From positions 27,032,001-27,096,000 of the forward strand of contig JBHGNT010000001.1 in the NCBI GenBank assembly GCA_043228905.1: DNA of 64,000 nt, read 5' to 3'. Both the position numbers and the translations under genes were made by a program. This DNA comes from Azolla caroliniana (lineage: Eukaryota; Polypodiophyta). Below, in pieces: positions 43,833-55,669 of the stretch. The notes beneath the pieces were generated by a model, which saw only the letters and a program-made list of their open reading frames with translations, was not told the origin of the DNA and made no database searches. Position 1 is the stretch's first letter; each line of letters starts with the position of its first letter.

Positions 43833-46140
43833 TATATTTTACCTTATAAATCCATCTATAGCGAATTACATTTAGATCATTATTTTGCGCCACCAATTCC
43901 CATGTGACACTTTTCTTTAATGCATCTATTTCTTCTTTCATTGCTTCTACCACTTCATTTTTACCACATGTGTTTCGTAAAAACTTCATTCAATACAACA
44001 TTGAACTTTTCACATAAATATACAAATAATGAATGATGCCTTAATCTATTCTATGTGATTGTGATCTACATGTGTCAAACATAACTCTCTCATCCAAATA
44101 CGAGTCATCCTCTTCTTCTTTTTGTGATTCTTGTTATTTTCTTCTTTATTTTCGACAAGTTCTTCTTATTGTTAGTGTGCATGCATCTTACATTCTAAAT
44201 CTTGAAAATTCTTTTTTTATCAAATTTGCAATCATGGAAAAGATAAGATTTATTGTCTTTTGGATCATAACTATTAACGTCTATATCATTTTTTTATAGT
44301 TTATATTATGAGCTCTATGCATTTATCGGAAAATTACATTCTTATGCACTTACCTAGGTAATGTACATAACAAACACATCAAAAGCTTTTATTTTTCTAT
44401 TACATTGTTGTCAACTATGGATTTTGATAGATATGGATCATGTGAGAAAAAACATTAATAAAGGTAACAAAATACCTAGATCCTACAATATGTAATCTTC
44501 TAATGGTCCCCAAACATCTGTAAGCTCGAGAGGATACCTAGATAGTCTGTGAGCTTAGCGTTATAACTTATAACACAACTCACATATAGATAATTCTAAC
44601 TTTTTATCAAACACGTACAAGTTTCTGACAAATGTCATTTACAATCATATCAATTAATCTTTGTTGATTTACATGACCAAATATTTTCTACCGTAACTAA
44701 ATATCACTTTGTTCAAATATAAATAAACACTTTTATTTAAGATTATCCAAAACAAGTAGATAAGCAACTTTACATCGAGTAGCAACCAGTTTATCATTTT
44801 TAGCCCAAGTAATTTCAAAACCACCGTTTGTGAATAATACAAAATTATTTCTCGACAAGTTAAGCAATAGAACTCCATGCACAAACCCTGTATCTTTTAA
44901 GCTCTTGATTGCATTATTTGGCCATTTGAATCTCAATATCATAACTTCTCTTAACATTGTATTGCATGTTAAGTCCCATACCAAGTTGCTTAGATACTAC
45001 CATTTTAGTTGTTTGATTGTTTCCAAACGTGTTATCTAAACACTCTAAATTATATCGTGTATATCATTCAAAGTTTTAGGTGTGGTTCTAACTAAGTCTC
45101 ATCATAATCATAGGTAGTTGTTGGTTTTTCAATATCTGGTACAAAATTATTGTGTGCGAATTTTGTTTCCTTAATATCACTATTGATGATACCATCAATC
45201 TTGCACTTGATAAGTTATCTTATCACAAATTTTACACATGAGAGGATTTTTATTACCTTGATTATTATGTTGTTCATTCCATCTTTGGCTACCTCTTCTT
45301 TGATTGCTTTGTGGACCATATATTCCACCTTGACCTTACTAAATGTACCATCTCTAATCAATTTGTGGTTGCTACCAAGAGTTCATATTTGAATTCAATG
45401 TCTTACTTTCTTTGGTCTATCATCACCACTATCTCTTTCATATCTTCTTCCTCTCAAATAGGATGCATTGCTCTCACTCCAATAATTAGAAATATGTGAA
45501 CTAGATGTCAAACAACAGAATACCAAACATGTGTGCAAAATTTTTGAATACGTTATAAATTCCTTAGTAATCCTTCTAACCAAATATTTATGCATTAATT
45601 AGTGACGTAATTAACCATGATTGTTTATACAAGTATATCCTAAAGGTGAACTTTTTTTTTGCTAACTAATGCGAAGTAGTGTTTTTTGGAAAAAAAAAAA
45701 GGTGAACTTTTAAATATGTGGATAGAAATAATTGTCATGACATCATAATTCTTCTTAATCCATACATTTTGTTCAAGCAACTCAATTGTCATATATCTTA
45801 TACTAACACATTTTTCAATCTTAACATTGCCTTGTAGTTGTATCAATAAATCAAATTTCTCAAAACAAATCCCAAATATATCGTGAGCGCAAATCAATTT
45901 CAACTTTATAATTCCAAGAGGAATAATTATCTTTAATGAGTTTCTCTAGTTTTGCTATTTGTAAACAACCTCTTTCTAATCCTCAAAGTTACATCACCAT
46001 CACTATCAATATTGCATTCACAATTATGACATAGTAACATGCAAGAGAAAAAATCATTGATTCTACGTCCCTTTTCTTTCTTTGCCGTTGCAATTAATCT
46101 ATTGCAAATATTTCTGAACGGACAAGCTAGCTTTGATATA
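43833..46140 (-). pseudogene. copia relic X: gag, integrase and RT start (right of LINE J)
   Basis: Minus-strand remnants in correct copia order: gag start KLIKDNYSSWNYKVEIDL (about 45854-45953), a Gln/Asn/Gly-rich zinc-knuckle area with CKICDK (45190-45300), a pre-integrase block (about 44660-44985), integrase words PLELTDVWGPLED and GSRYFVTFINVFSHM (about 44430-44560), and the RT start EAMKEEIDALKKSVTWELV, RYRWIYKVKYKFDD (43833-43989). Stops and frameshifts abound. It is the oldest element in the region, host to LINE J, a MITE and a LINE stub. No LTR pair recognised. Confidence 0.85.
45656..45697 (+). mobile_element. 42-bp LINE J-family stub with target-site duplication
   Basis: GCTAACTAATGCGAAGTAGT plus GTTTTTTGG and poly(A) match the last bases of LINE J (43774-43808). 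It is flanked by AAAGGTGAACTTTT at 45642-45655 and 45698-45711. This is a LINE insertion truncated to its last 40 or so bases, inside copia relic X. Confidence 0.9.
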
Positions 46141-46181
46141 ATTGTTGGTTATATCTGTAATTGACGGTTGAGAAAGCATAA

Positions 46182-46183
<2 letters not shown>

Positions 46184-46216
<33 letters not shown>
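46184..46216. repeat. (GA)n microsatellite
   Basis: Uninterrupted GA run in the 5' region of copia relic X. No LINE end adjoins it. Confidence 0.95.
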
Positions 46217-46218
<2 letters not shown>

Positions 46219-46800
46219 ATCTTAACTTTAAGTTGATGCAAAAAGTTGTGTATTTATATGATTGTGCACACATGAAAAATCAAGGAAGATTTCATAAATA
46301 ATAATTTACACAAAAAGAGAAGCTAGTTAACGGTCTTATGTAATGTGCGTGCACTTGTTTATATGCATATTGTATTCATATATCCAATATGCATAACTTT
46401 GGATATTTTTATGAGTGTACATACATGCAACAAAACAAAAATTTGTTATCGAATAATCGTATATTGGTGGGTGGGTTTTTCACTTCACATACACATGTGC
46501 ATGTATGTATGTATGTATGGACTCACATATGAAGGTCCGTATACAAGTATGTGGATATGTACGGACCCACAAATGTGTATGGACAGTAACAAGGAGTATT
46601 GTTTATAACAAAGTCCACATCATGTGTCTGGATGCTAAAGAACAAAGGCACGCGAATTGTGTTGTCAATACAATAATAGGCGAACAAGTCATATGATTTA
46701 CATATGTACATTCAATTTGTAATTCTTAGATTGATCTCACTACATAAGTAAAGGAAAGATTTTGCTCATCTTTCAAGTCTCGCAAGATGACCACCTTACA
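46217..46800. other. Intergenic stretch
   Basis: AT-rich with an (ATGT)n run near 46500-46518. No gene seen. The last 8 bases (ACCTTACA) are the left target duplication of MITE copy 3. Confidence 0.5.
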
Positions 46801-47048
46801 CATAGTACGTAAAATTCGTGTTCGTCTAGTATAACATTCGTTTTCCTATGTTGGAAAATGAATGTGAATGTTATTCAAACATTCTTGTGTTTTTTTCCCA
46901 TTTTTTAATGTTTTTTTTTTCGTTTTTAGGCTTATTTACCTCATAATAAATAGTTAATCCAAAAGTATGGTATTTATCATTCTTTGATGGTGTTTTTCTT
47001 TCACGAATGATTGAAACATTCACGAATGCACGTATGGTTCATACTATG
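46801..47048 (+). mobile_element. hAT-type MITE, copy 3
   Basis: 248 bp, CATAGTA...TACTATG, perfect 8-bp target-site duplication ACCTTACA (46793-46800 and 47049-47056). Shorter than copies 1 and 2 through small internal deletions in the T-rich middle. The central palindrome is partly decayed. Confidence 0.93.
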
Positions 47049-47056
47049 ACCTTACA

Positions 47057-47658
47057 TATTAACCTCACATTTTGTTTATTATGCAAGCTTGATTTCAAAC
47101 CATTATATCGTACTCTCGCATTCTTTCAACATATTATTCGTAAAAAATAAGACTTAACATAATTTGCGGTATTTCATATTTCCATCACCAAGTAGATGCT
47201 TTCATTTCTCTCTAAAAATTCATAATATGGCTGGGTATCATGTTCCATTTTAGTAATATTGGACATTATTCTTAGCATTATTCTTGGATTATGTGATATT
47301 CGACCAGACTCCCTCACACAAATTAACATATGCATGTCTCTAGTCCAAGACAAATAATCGTTCTGAAGGTGTTCAAGATAAACATAGCAAGTTATATCTA
47401 CTTGTGTGTGTGTGTGTGTGTGTGCGCGCGCGCTCGTGCATGTGCACACAAGATAACATTTCAAGTTGAAAACGTCGTTCCATCATATATATTTTTGTTC
47501 TCTTGCTTTAAAGGGACTATTAACAATGTTGTAATGTTTTAGTCTCCAATGGTGGGGTAGAGTCTCTACTGTTCTCCCTCCATCTCTAAATAAATTTTCT
47601 CATAATGTTCTCGTTTGCTTTGTCTTTATTTTGTTGACAACTTCCTTTGTAATAAATT
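47057..47658. other. Intergenic stretch with a (TG)n(CG)n run
   Basis: Alternating purine-pyrimidine tract at about 47403-47432 (TG repeats then CGCG), of the type able to adopt Z-DNA. No gene seen. Confidence 0.5.
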
Positions 47659-48076
47659 GGCTAACTATTCGGACGAGTCAAGCTATGGTTTCTCTATATC
47701 AAAGCATTATGTAGGGGTTTGAGAAGGAAAAGTAATCCATCCAAGTAAACATGCTTCACAAACACTATCAACAAGTGCATGGAAGGTACTCTTGTTAACA
47801 TCAATAATTATTCGTCGACAAGACTATTTATTATGGTAGAGAGTCAAGACATGCTACACATATTTTTGGCTAACTATTCACACGAGTCAAGATATGGTTT
47901 CTTTGTATCAAAGCATTATGTAGGGGTTTGAGAAGAAGTAATGCACCCAAGTAAACATGCTTCACAAACACCATCAATAAGTGCACGGAAGGTATTCTTG
48001 TTTATACCAATAATTATAAGTCAACAAGACTCTTAAAATTGTAGAGAGTCGAGACATACTGCACATACTTAAGTCG
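47659..48076. repeat. Tandem duplication, about 210-219-bp unit
   Basis: Copies at 47659-47877 and 47878-48076 share GGCTAACTATTC, CACGAGTCAAG/GGACGAGTCAAG, CAAAGCATTATGTAGGGG, AAACATGCTTCACAAACAC and GTAGAGAGTC. No coding signal. Confidence 0.9.
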
Positions 48077-50370
48077 TCATTTCACAAAGAGTGCTCACCA
48101 ATCAATTGTAGACAAACATATGCAAAAGTTACATTGACACTTATCTAATACGCATGATAATCCATTTCATATTCAAGCACACACATATATTGCACAAAGG
48201 TGGAAATAAACACGTTCACATAACACGGTCTCATTGAAAAATTCAATTGACCAATTAGTTGTCACTAATTAATAATAACCATCTACTTGTCAACAATTAA
48301 TGAGTGGGCATGGGTACATGCATATTACACCTATACATCCATAATGGAATAATCAACTCACCCTTGCTTATTGAAACACACACATCGCAAAGAAGTGAGA
48401 AAGGGCTTATGATGTTTCCTACAGCAAATGTAGCTTTGCATGTTGCAAATCACAATGTACCTTCCTCATATGATATTGATTTGTATGTTGGCAACACATT
48501 GTGCATATGAGATTTGTCAAATCGAGCATAATTTGATGAAATTGCTATCTTTTAAATTTATATATAATATCCTTTTAAGTTGCTTCAATTGAGTAATTTT
48601 TAATCTCTCAATATTATAGGTGCGAGAATGAAATAAATATGAAATTTAATCTTGTAATCCTAGTGGTAAGCTAAAAGCTAAAACCCATTAAGGTGGGTTG
48701 TCTTCTTGATCACCTACAGACTCAGGTGCAAAACTCAATAACTTCATTAATTTAATAGATGTCACTACAAAACTTAAATTTAATATGTAAGCTTATGGTA
48801 TTCGGCACACAATGTTACAATTTGAGCTCCCTCTATGAGAACATGGATTGTGACATGTTATGTGCTTAAGGACATGGAGCTTTAAATTTTAACTAACATT
48901 ATTGGTGTCAAACCAAGAATTTCTAGTTTCAATAATTCTTTTTGTATTATGTACTTCATGAATTGGAACATATGGTTGACATATTTATACCACAAGAAGG
49001 CATATGATAGGTTACCAATGGGAATGCAACCATCATAGTTTTGTTACACACAAATGGCATAGTGCTCTAAGCAAATGCACAAACATCTATGAGTGCATTG
49101 GTAGACAAAGTAGATTGCCCATAAATAGTTGTAAAACAAAGATTATGTTTATGACAACACTAAAAAAGGATAAGTCATCAATAAAGTAAATGAGCTAGTC
49201 ATCGCTTGTAAACATAAAACAGAGTTTATATGCATCTGGGAACATAACGCGATGGAGGATAAATCAAATCTAAGGATCTCAAGGATACATTTTTTTTTTC
49301 CATAAAAATTAATCTCAAGGATACATTTCTTCACGGTTTGGTCACACCAATCCTTTTTTTTATAGGGCATGATTGTGAAGTGGTAGCAATTGTAAGCTCA
49401 CTTGCAAAAGTGTTTGAAAGTGTCCAAATGGGGTTTTTATGAAGTTTCTCCAAGTGAAGATACAAATGTCGTGAGTGTTCTTACTTATCGAAACCACATC
49501 GCTTCCCATCGGGATCATAAGCATGGAGAGGGTTGGGAAATAAATACCTTGGATACAAAAGAGAAAACTAACATTGACATCCTCGAAATGCATTTGAAGT
49601 AAAAATGTTGAAGAATATGTATAGATGGTTTGGGAGATAGGATGCATTACACTCATTCCATGACGCCTCATTTGGATATTTGACAAATGAGTTTTTTCAT
49701 GCAATGCTAACATAACATAGCATATGGTTTGTGGAGATTTAGAAGCTCATGATAAGATATGTTTTGCTAAACTACAATCCCATCTTCTTCTCTCAATGTA
49801 TAATCATACTCATGCATACATGTTAGAGCCCATCTCGTGTCTTCAATATGCACCGCCATTTATGTATGATTGATCTCACATTCTCTTAGTTTGATGTCGA
49901 GACAAGGCGGTGTGGTGTCTACATAGAGACTCTCGCGTTCACATTTCAGTTGGAACAAAGTCCACTAATTCTAAGACTCGAATATCACACTTTACCACGA
50001 TGCTTCTTCACCGTTTGATCATATTTGAGCCATAATTTGAAGCCAAATTTAGCCTTACACACATTTCTTCTCTCCCATTTTGCAATATGTATGCGTGACC
50101 AAACATTGCAATGTTTCATTAGTGAATGCCCTCGAGAGTGTCACATATTAACTCAACATATGACACATGTTACGTGGATACTCGAATTATATCAATTCGG
50201 ATCGTTGATATTTTGATATGGAGAGGACTTAGAGAGTACAGCCTCTCTATCTAAATCTAGGTCTGCCCCTCTCACACACACACATACATTACACACACAT
50301 TCCAAACATTAAGAGAGAAGGAAGCTTCTTCTTCTTCTTTATTTCTTTGTGTTTACATCTATCTACATGA
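48077..50370. other. Intergenic stretch
   Basis: More than 2 kb of AT-rich DNA without a recognisable gene or complete element. Short open frames (49360-49713 minus, 48304-48510 plus) have no motifs. Confidence 0.5.
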
Positions 50371-50380
50371 CCTTTTTATA
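50371..50380 (+). promoter_or_regulatory. Candidate TATA box of the acidic-protein gene
   Basis: CTTTTTATAAC, followed by a CT-rich leader. It would place a start near 50405-50410 and give a first non-coding exon ending at 50515. Confidence 0.35.
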
Positions 50381-50515
50381 ACTTTTTCTTTCTCCAAACC
50401 TACTTACTTGTCTTTCCCCTGTTTTTTCCTTGCCTTTGATTTTGTCTCTCTTCTTTCTTCTTCTCTCCAATCTACCCAACACTACCTCATTTCTTCTCCT
50501 TCATCCTTCCAAAGA

Positions 50516-51180
50516 GTAAGCTAAGCTATATTTGGCAGGGATTGCTTTCATTTTTGAGTGAAACTGGCTCTAATTTAGACACGTTTTAGTGGCTAAATTT
50601 CCCTACTTGTCACTGCTTCAATGCCTCTGAAGTAGACATGTTTTAGTGGCTAAAAATATGACAAATCCTGATAAAAGGGCATTCCTTTCTTTCTTCTTTA
50701 TAGTTCTTTGAAATTTAGAGAGGAAATACCACTAGCTAGATTTTAGGGTTTTTTTGAAGCTGAGTTTATACCGAATTTAGCACTTGTCCTATCTGTTTTA
50801 GCAAAGATTTTTGTTAAGAGAAGAATATACTGCTACTAAGTCTAGGCAAAAAAAAGAGAGGCTCCAAATCTAGGACAAATTAGGGTTACTTTGCTGGCAA
50901 CAAAATTTCACTCGATAGAGGGTGAATTTCTGTCTAAATTTTTGAAGGAAGTTAAGCTACAGCTAGAGGGGAAATTAATCTAAATCTACAGTGAATCGGC
51001 CGAATTTTAGAGGGAAGCCCACCTAAATTTAAGAATGGAAAAGGTAAATTTTATATAGGGTATTTGGAAAGATTAAAGGGCAAGAGTTAACGGAAATCTC
51101 AAATCGAGCTAAAGTCTTGCTAAACGTTTTCTTTTTTATAGCTGCTTTGTTAACATAGTTTTGGTTTGTTTTTTCTGCAG
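50516..51180 (+). other. Probable 5'UTR intron of the acidic-protein gene
   Basis: Donor AAAGA-GTAAGC at 50516 and acceptor TTTTTTCTGCAG ending at 51180, 13 bp before the ATG. T-rich and without coding signal, as expected of a plant leader intron. Confidence 0.55.
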
Positions 51181-51193
51181 CAGCACAGGAAAC

Positions 51194-53719
51194 ATGGCAA
51201 GTGAAGTTCATGATGAAATCAGTAATGGCAACTTGAAGGAGAATATAGAGGTAAAAATGACATGTGTATTCTCTTCTTCTCAGAACGCCATTAAAATGGA
51301 AAAAGGAGAAAGAAGAACACATCTCTGTATGTATTTTGGTCAGAATTTCTTGTAAAACACTACTACATTAATATTAAACAGGTCCAGAAAACATAGAGAA
51401 AATTCTCTATATTTGTGGCCAAACTGTAATAGATTTTTTTTTTACTTTCTGGTTCATTTGATCAGAATTTTTCTTCTCTAGATTACACCCCCTCCTACCC
51501 CAAAAAACAAAATAATTATTATATTTCAAGATTTTTCTCTACATTAGAGACTTTCTTCTCAATTCACAAGTAAAATCTGGATGGTACAAAAACCCTCAGA
51601 AATAAGCCCGAGATTTTCTTTAAAGTTCATGATTTTCTCCACAATTTGTACATAGAGCCTCTGGGTACTAAATCTTCCAAAGATTTGTTTGCAGATTGAG
51701 CCCCTTGGAGAGACTAACGTGAAGGCCAAATCAGCAGAAGCTATTATCGTGGATCTCGTCCAGTCGGAGTGAGATTCCTGACACTGTCCAAAATTTTTAG
51801 GTCGAAATTAGCCACAAATTTCACACATTTTAAACAGTTAGACGGCAGACACATAATGAATGAAGGCGATCGATCTATGACATAATTAGTAGGCACAACA
51901 GGAATACTTGAGGCCTGCTACATTTTCCAGGTCGAATTCGCCATGAAATTATGCCTCGAAACCGTGAATTAAGTAATTATTAATGGAACGTTGAGAGAGG
52001 CATCTCAGCGTCTAAATAGAGGCAAGCCCCAAGTGGGGGCAAGAATTGATTATAGACTCTGAATACACACAATCAAAACATGTAAAAGTAGTTAACCAAC
52101 GGCTTTCTTAATTGTGCTCATTACGTTCTTTGCGCAGATTGCCTAATCTTCTGGTGAAAGTCCTTCTTAAATCATAATCATTCATACATATTATGCTAGA
52201 ATTAAACCCTAATTGTGTGACAGATGCAGCGCCGATGGGCGGAAGGCCGAAGAAGTGGAGGAGACGACCAGAGACGAGAAGGTAAGGCGTGCCGACGTGT
52301 CATCTCTGCCGGGCTGACGTGTCCTACCTGCAAGCAGACGTGTCAATCTCTGCCCGGCTGACGTGTCTTCTCTGCCCCCCTTTTTTTGCCCACGTGTGGA
52401 AATGGATGTCCTCTTCTGCTTTTTCCTTCTTCTTCTTCTTCTTCTTCTTTTGCTTTCGTGTTGTTTGCCTGCTTTTCTGGCTTTCTGCGTTTTCACACTA
52501 TGAATATGCATAAAATAGAACACTTTTTTTTTGGTGGGCTTTTCTCGTGAGGAAAAGAAAGTTGCTTGCTTTTCTGGCTTCTCAAGGGCTACAAGCCGTC
52601 CGTCTGTCCATCCGTCCGTCCGTCGGCTCATAACAAACAAGCCGGGGTGGGTTTTGTGGTGGTGGTGTTAAAACTTCCTCGGGTACTTTTAACTTACTCC
52701 AAACAATAAGTCGTGTATAGTTTTCCAAGGTTATATATATATATATATATAGGTGGCTCGAGAAGAGGCAAGGGGCGTGGATAGCATTTGGTTTTTGAGA
52801 GGGCTTTCGTGCTCACAAAATAAGGTAGCATTGACATCAATTTTTCGAGTGTGGTTATATATATAGGTGGCTTGAGAAGAGGCAGAGGGGGCGGTGGGGG
52901 GGGGGAGCATTTGGTTTTTGAGAGGGCTTTCGTGCTCACAAAATAAGGTAGCATTGACATCAATTTTCCGAGTGCAACTAGCGTTGCAAACTTCAAGAGG
53001 ATCCAAATACTGCCTTAGCGCTCTCCTTACGCTCTATCCCTAGACATTAACCTCTTTTTGTTGTATGTGTCACTTGTTTGTGTTTTGTCTTTACCCTTGT
53101 GGACCCAACACTAAGTCTATATTATTCACAACATCTTATCTACATTGGTTGGGAAGTCATCAAGTTTTTCATGTTTTTTTTTTTTGAGTTTTCTTGTGAG
53201 TGGTGTTTTCATTTACTAAACTAATGTTTTGCACTAAGTAATATTGAGCAAGTGAGAATTGTCTTTTTTTTTACCCAATTTGATTTGGAAATTTGTCTTT
53301 GTGCATCCCGAATTTATTTTATTTGTTTCATCATCACTTTTTATCTTCTCTTGAATGCGGCCTAATTATCCTTTGCTTGCTTTTGTGACTATTAAACTTT
53401 ATGCATGTTTATGTTTGTGGCCCTCATTCATACTTATGTGATTATCTAACTTTTTGATTTGCCTCCTTTACTTTGTCAGCAAGAACCCTTGCCAACGACA
53501 CTTGAAAAAGAGAAGGACGTTCATGAAGTAGGCAAAGATGAAGAGGAGCCCCAAGAAGGCAATGGTTATAGTGTTGATGAGGAAGTAGAAGACGAAGTCA
53601 ATGAACGAGAAGCAGAAGGACAATATGAAGAAGAAGAAGACGATGATGAAGAATATGAGGAAGCCAAGGATGATGACGAAGATGAGGAAGCCGAGCCTCC
53701 TTCGAAAAGAAGGAAATGA
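51194..53719 (+). CDS. Small acidic nuclear-type protein, 142 aa (four coding exons)
   Basis: Exons 51194-51250, 51695-51768, 52224-52281 and 53480-53719 (57, 74, 58 and 240 nt) join in phase through GT-AG introns: donors GAG-GTAAAA, GGA-GTGAGA, AAG-GTAAGG; acceptors GTTTGCAG, TGTGACAG, TTTGTCAG. The protein starts MASEVHDEISNGNLKENIE, has a conserved-looking middle (EPLGETNVKAKSAEAIIVDL), then a long Glu/Asp-rich half with few hydrophobics and ends PPSKRRK, a basic nuclear-localisation-like tail. There is no membrane segment or catalytic motif. Composition resembles prothymosin- or chaperone-like acidic nuclear proteins, which often bind histones, but I do not recognise the family. If exon 2 is not spliced at 51768 a 44-aa product ends at 51772. 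The phase fit across three introns makes the model convincing. Confidence 0.8.
52390..52450. repeat. (CTT)n tract in intron 3
   Basis: Repeated TTC/CTT triplets (about 52426-52449) within the third intron of the acidic-protein gene. Confidence 0.9.
52728..52976. repeat. Tandem duplication in intron 3, about 125-bp unit
   Basis: Two adjacent copies, each opening with GGTTATATATA..., AGGTGGCT[CT]GAGAAGAGGCA, then AGCATTTGGTTTTTGAGAGG and CACAAAATAAGGTAGCATTG. The first has a longer (TA)n and the second a G10 run. The word GCATTGACATCAATTTT is preserved exactly. Confidence 0.92.
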
Positions 53720-55465
53720 ATATGAGTGCATCACTAAAAAGGAACATTTGCTATTTCTTCCTAAAGGACATGGGCATTTCTTCTTAAGTAACAAACGCCT
53801 TGCAACTTAAAAGGCATAGGGCCTTTTTTCTAGCTTTGCATGTTTGTACTTTTAAGTGTTATGAAACACCTCACTCTTTCCTTCATGATATTGATCTCTT
53901 TAATTATGTCATTTATTGTTTCTATATTTGCACTTTAGGACTTAGAATGCTTGACAATTGTTTGTCTGGTGGGAAATCTTTACACACCACGGACAAATTG
54001 ATTGGCATATGTTTTCTATGTGTGATCGGGGGCCACACTATTAGAATCATTGGGATATTTTTTGAGTATATGTCATGTGATGTATTTCAGCACTTTGTTT
54101 TGTAGTAGCGTATTTCTACTTTTAAAGTTTTTCTAGTTATTTACTGTTCAAATCTCTTTTCTCTCTCGTTGAACCCATCATTGTACACGTGATTAATTTG
54201 ATAGCCTATGCAAACCTACTTTCATAAAGGTATATGAACAAGTACACATGCACATGCATCATTTTTCAATTTCTTAACATGGAGTTTCGCTAGTGATAAC
54301 ATACAATATATGGCACATGTATAGAGGTGATCATTTCTACAACGTTAAGAGTTATATGAGCAAACACATATTTTGTCTTTGTGATCAATTTGATTATCAA
54401 TAACAAGTAGTACATTTGGATGTCAAATGCGCCTTCTATTTAATTGCCTTCTATTAAAAGTTCGTTTGCAACTTGTGTGCTATAAACTTTTGCCTTGCCC
54501 ATGTTGTATCCCAATGTAATTATTAGGCTAGGATAAGTAAGCAACGTTTTTTGTGAATTAATTTAAAATTATACCAAACAAAGTTAAAAACATCTACTTT
54601 TAGCTAGTTATATACATACACATGGCCTTTTATGGGCACTTGAACCAAATCTTCGAATTATAGCTCCACACGAAATGCTTGTCTTAAAGTTTTCTTCTTG
54701 CTCTAAAATATTATTTGACATATATCACTTCTTGTATGTATGTAGAGCAACTTTGTTGATTTGACTATGTTAACGCATGCCACCTATATGATGGTTCTTT
54801 TTAAACTTTTATTTGATCATACTTGGTTTGGTGTAAGGCTTTATTTAACATCTTCGTCATTCATCAAAAGAATGCTCAATAGCAATTTTATGTGTCTAGT
54901 CACCATGTCTTGTGATTGTCTTAATTATATGCCCAAAAAAACAATGAATATTAAACTTACAAAAAAGATTGATGTGTGGTATCATATATTTCTATACCCC
55001 TTTAGGCATGGAGAATTGTAAGGGTATTATGTCCTAGTTCCAAATGAGTTGGGTGTGATTTATAGACTTGAGGTTGAATCAAGAACGAAGAATGATGACT
55101 ACGTAAAGCTAAATAACTAGTGAATGCTAGTGGCTAGGTTATATCGAAATGCATTCATTGTTGATTAGAGTTCATGTTCATCAAAGTATATACATTAGAG
55201 TGGCAATTTCTACTATGATAAGCTTGACGTTGGATAAGGAATCATGAATTGTGTCTAAGTATGTAAATAACTTGTCCAATAGTGTTTTTAATGTTTAAGT
55301 TGTGGAAAAGCTTGTAAGTAATTTTGGCTAATTCCGTACCATCAACATGTACACCCCAGTATATGATATTTTACATCATCTGATGAGCATGCTAATTTGT
55401 GTTATAGTATTAATGGGATCCAACACATGTGAAGTATTATCGTAATAAGTGGCACCTACCACCTG
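53720..55465. other. 3' flank of the acidic gene and intergenic stretch
   Basis: AT-rich; probably includes the 3'UTR in the first few hundred bases. No other gene recognised. A short open frame at 54761-55021 shows no motif. Confidence 0.45.
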
Positions 55466-55470
55466 ACTCA

Positions 55471-55506
55471 ACTCTTCTTCTTCTTCTTCTTCTTCTTCTT
55501 CTTCTT
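55471..55506. repeat. (TTC)n microsatellite
   Basis: Uninterrupted CTT/TTC run of about 36 bp about 40 bp from the 3' end of LINE F. Confidence 0.95.
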
Positions 55507-55669
55507 GGGAGGAGAAGTTTTAACTTTTAAAAAAAAATAAAAAAAAATGAAGATTCACCTTGGTATTAATGGAAAGATGACCAAAGGCTACAACGACTTC
55601 ATACAATAGATTATAACCCTCATACCCACATCAACCAACATGTCAAGTATCAAAAGCCCTCATGTAGGG

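Noticed and set aside
43780-43989. A separate small gene read as EAMKEEIDALKKSVTWELV
   Set aside because: It is the start of the RT of copia relic X, continuing at 36683 across LINE J.
47403-47432. Alternating TG/CG tract as a regulatory Z-DNA site
   Set aside because: A simple repeat far from any gene; nothing links it to regulation.
52694-53006. Minus-strand frames with repeated KIDVNATLFCEHESPLKN
   Set aside because: The peptide repeat is produced by the tandem duplication inside intron 3 of the acidic gene; it has no independent gene features.
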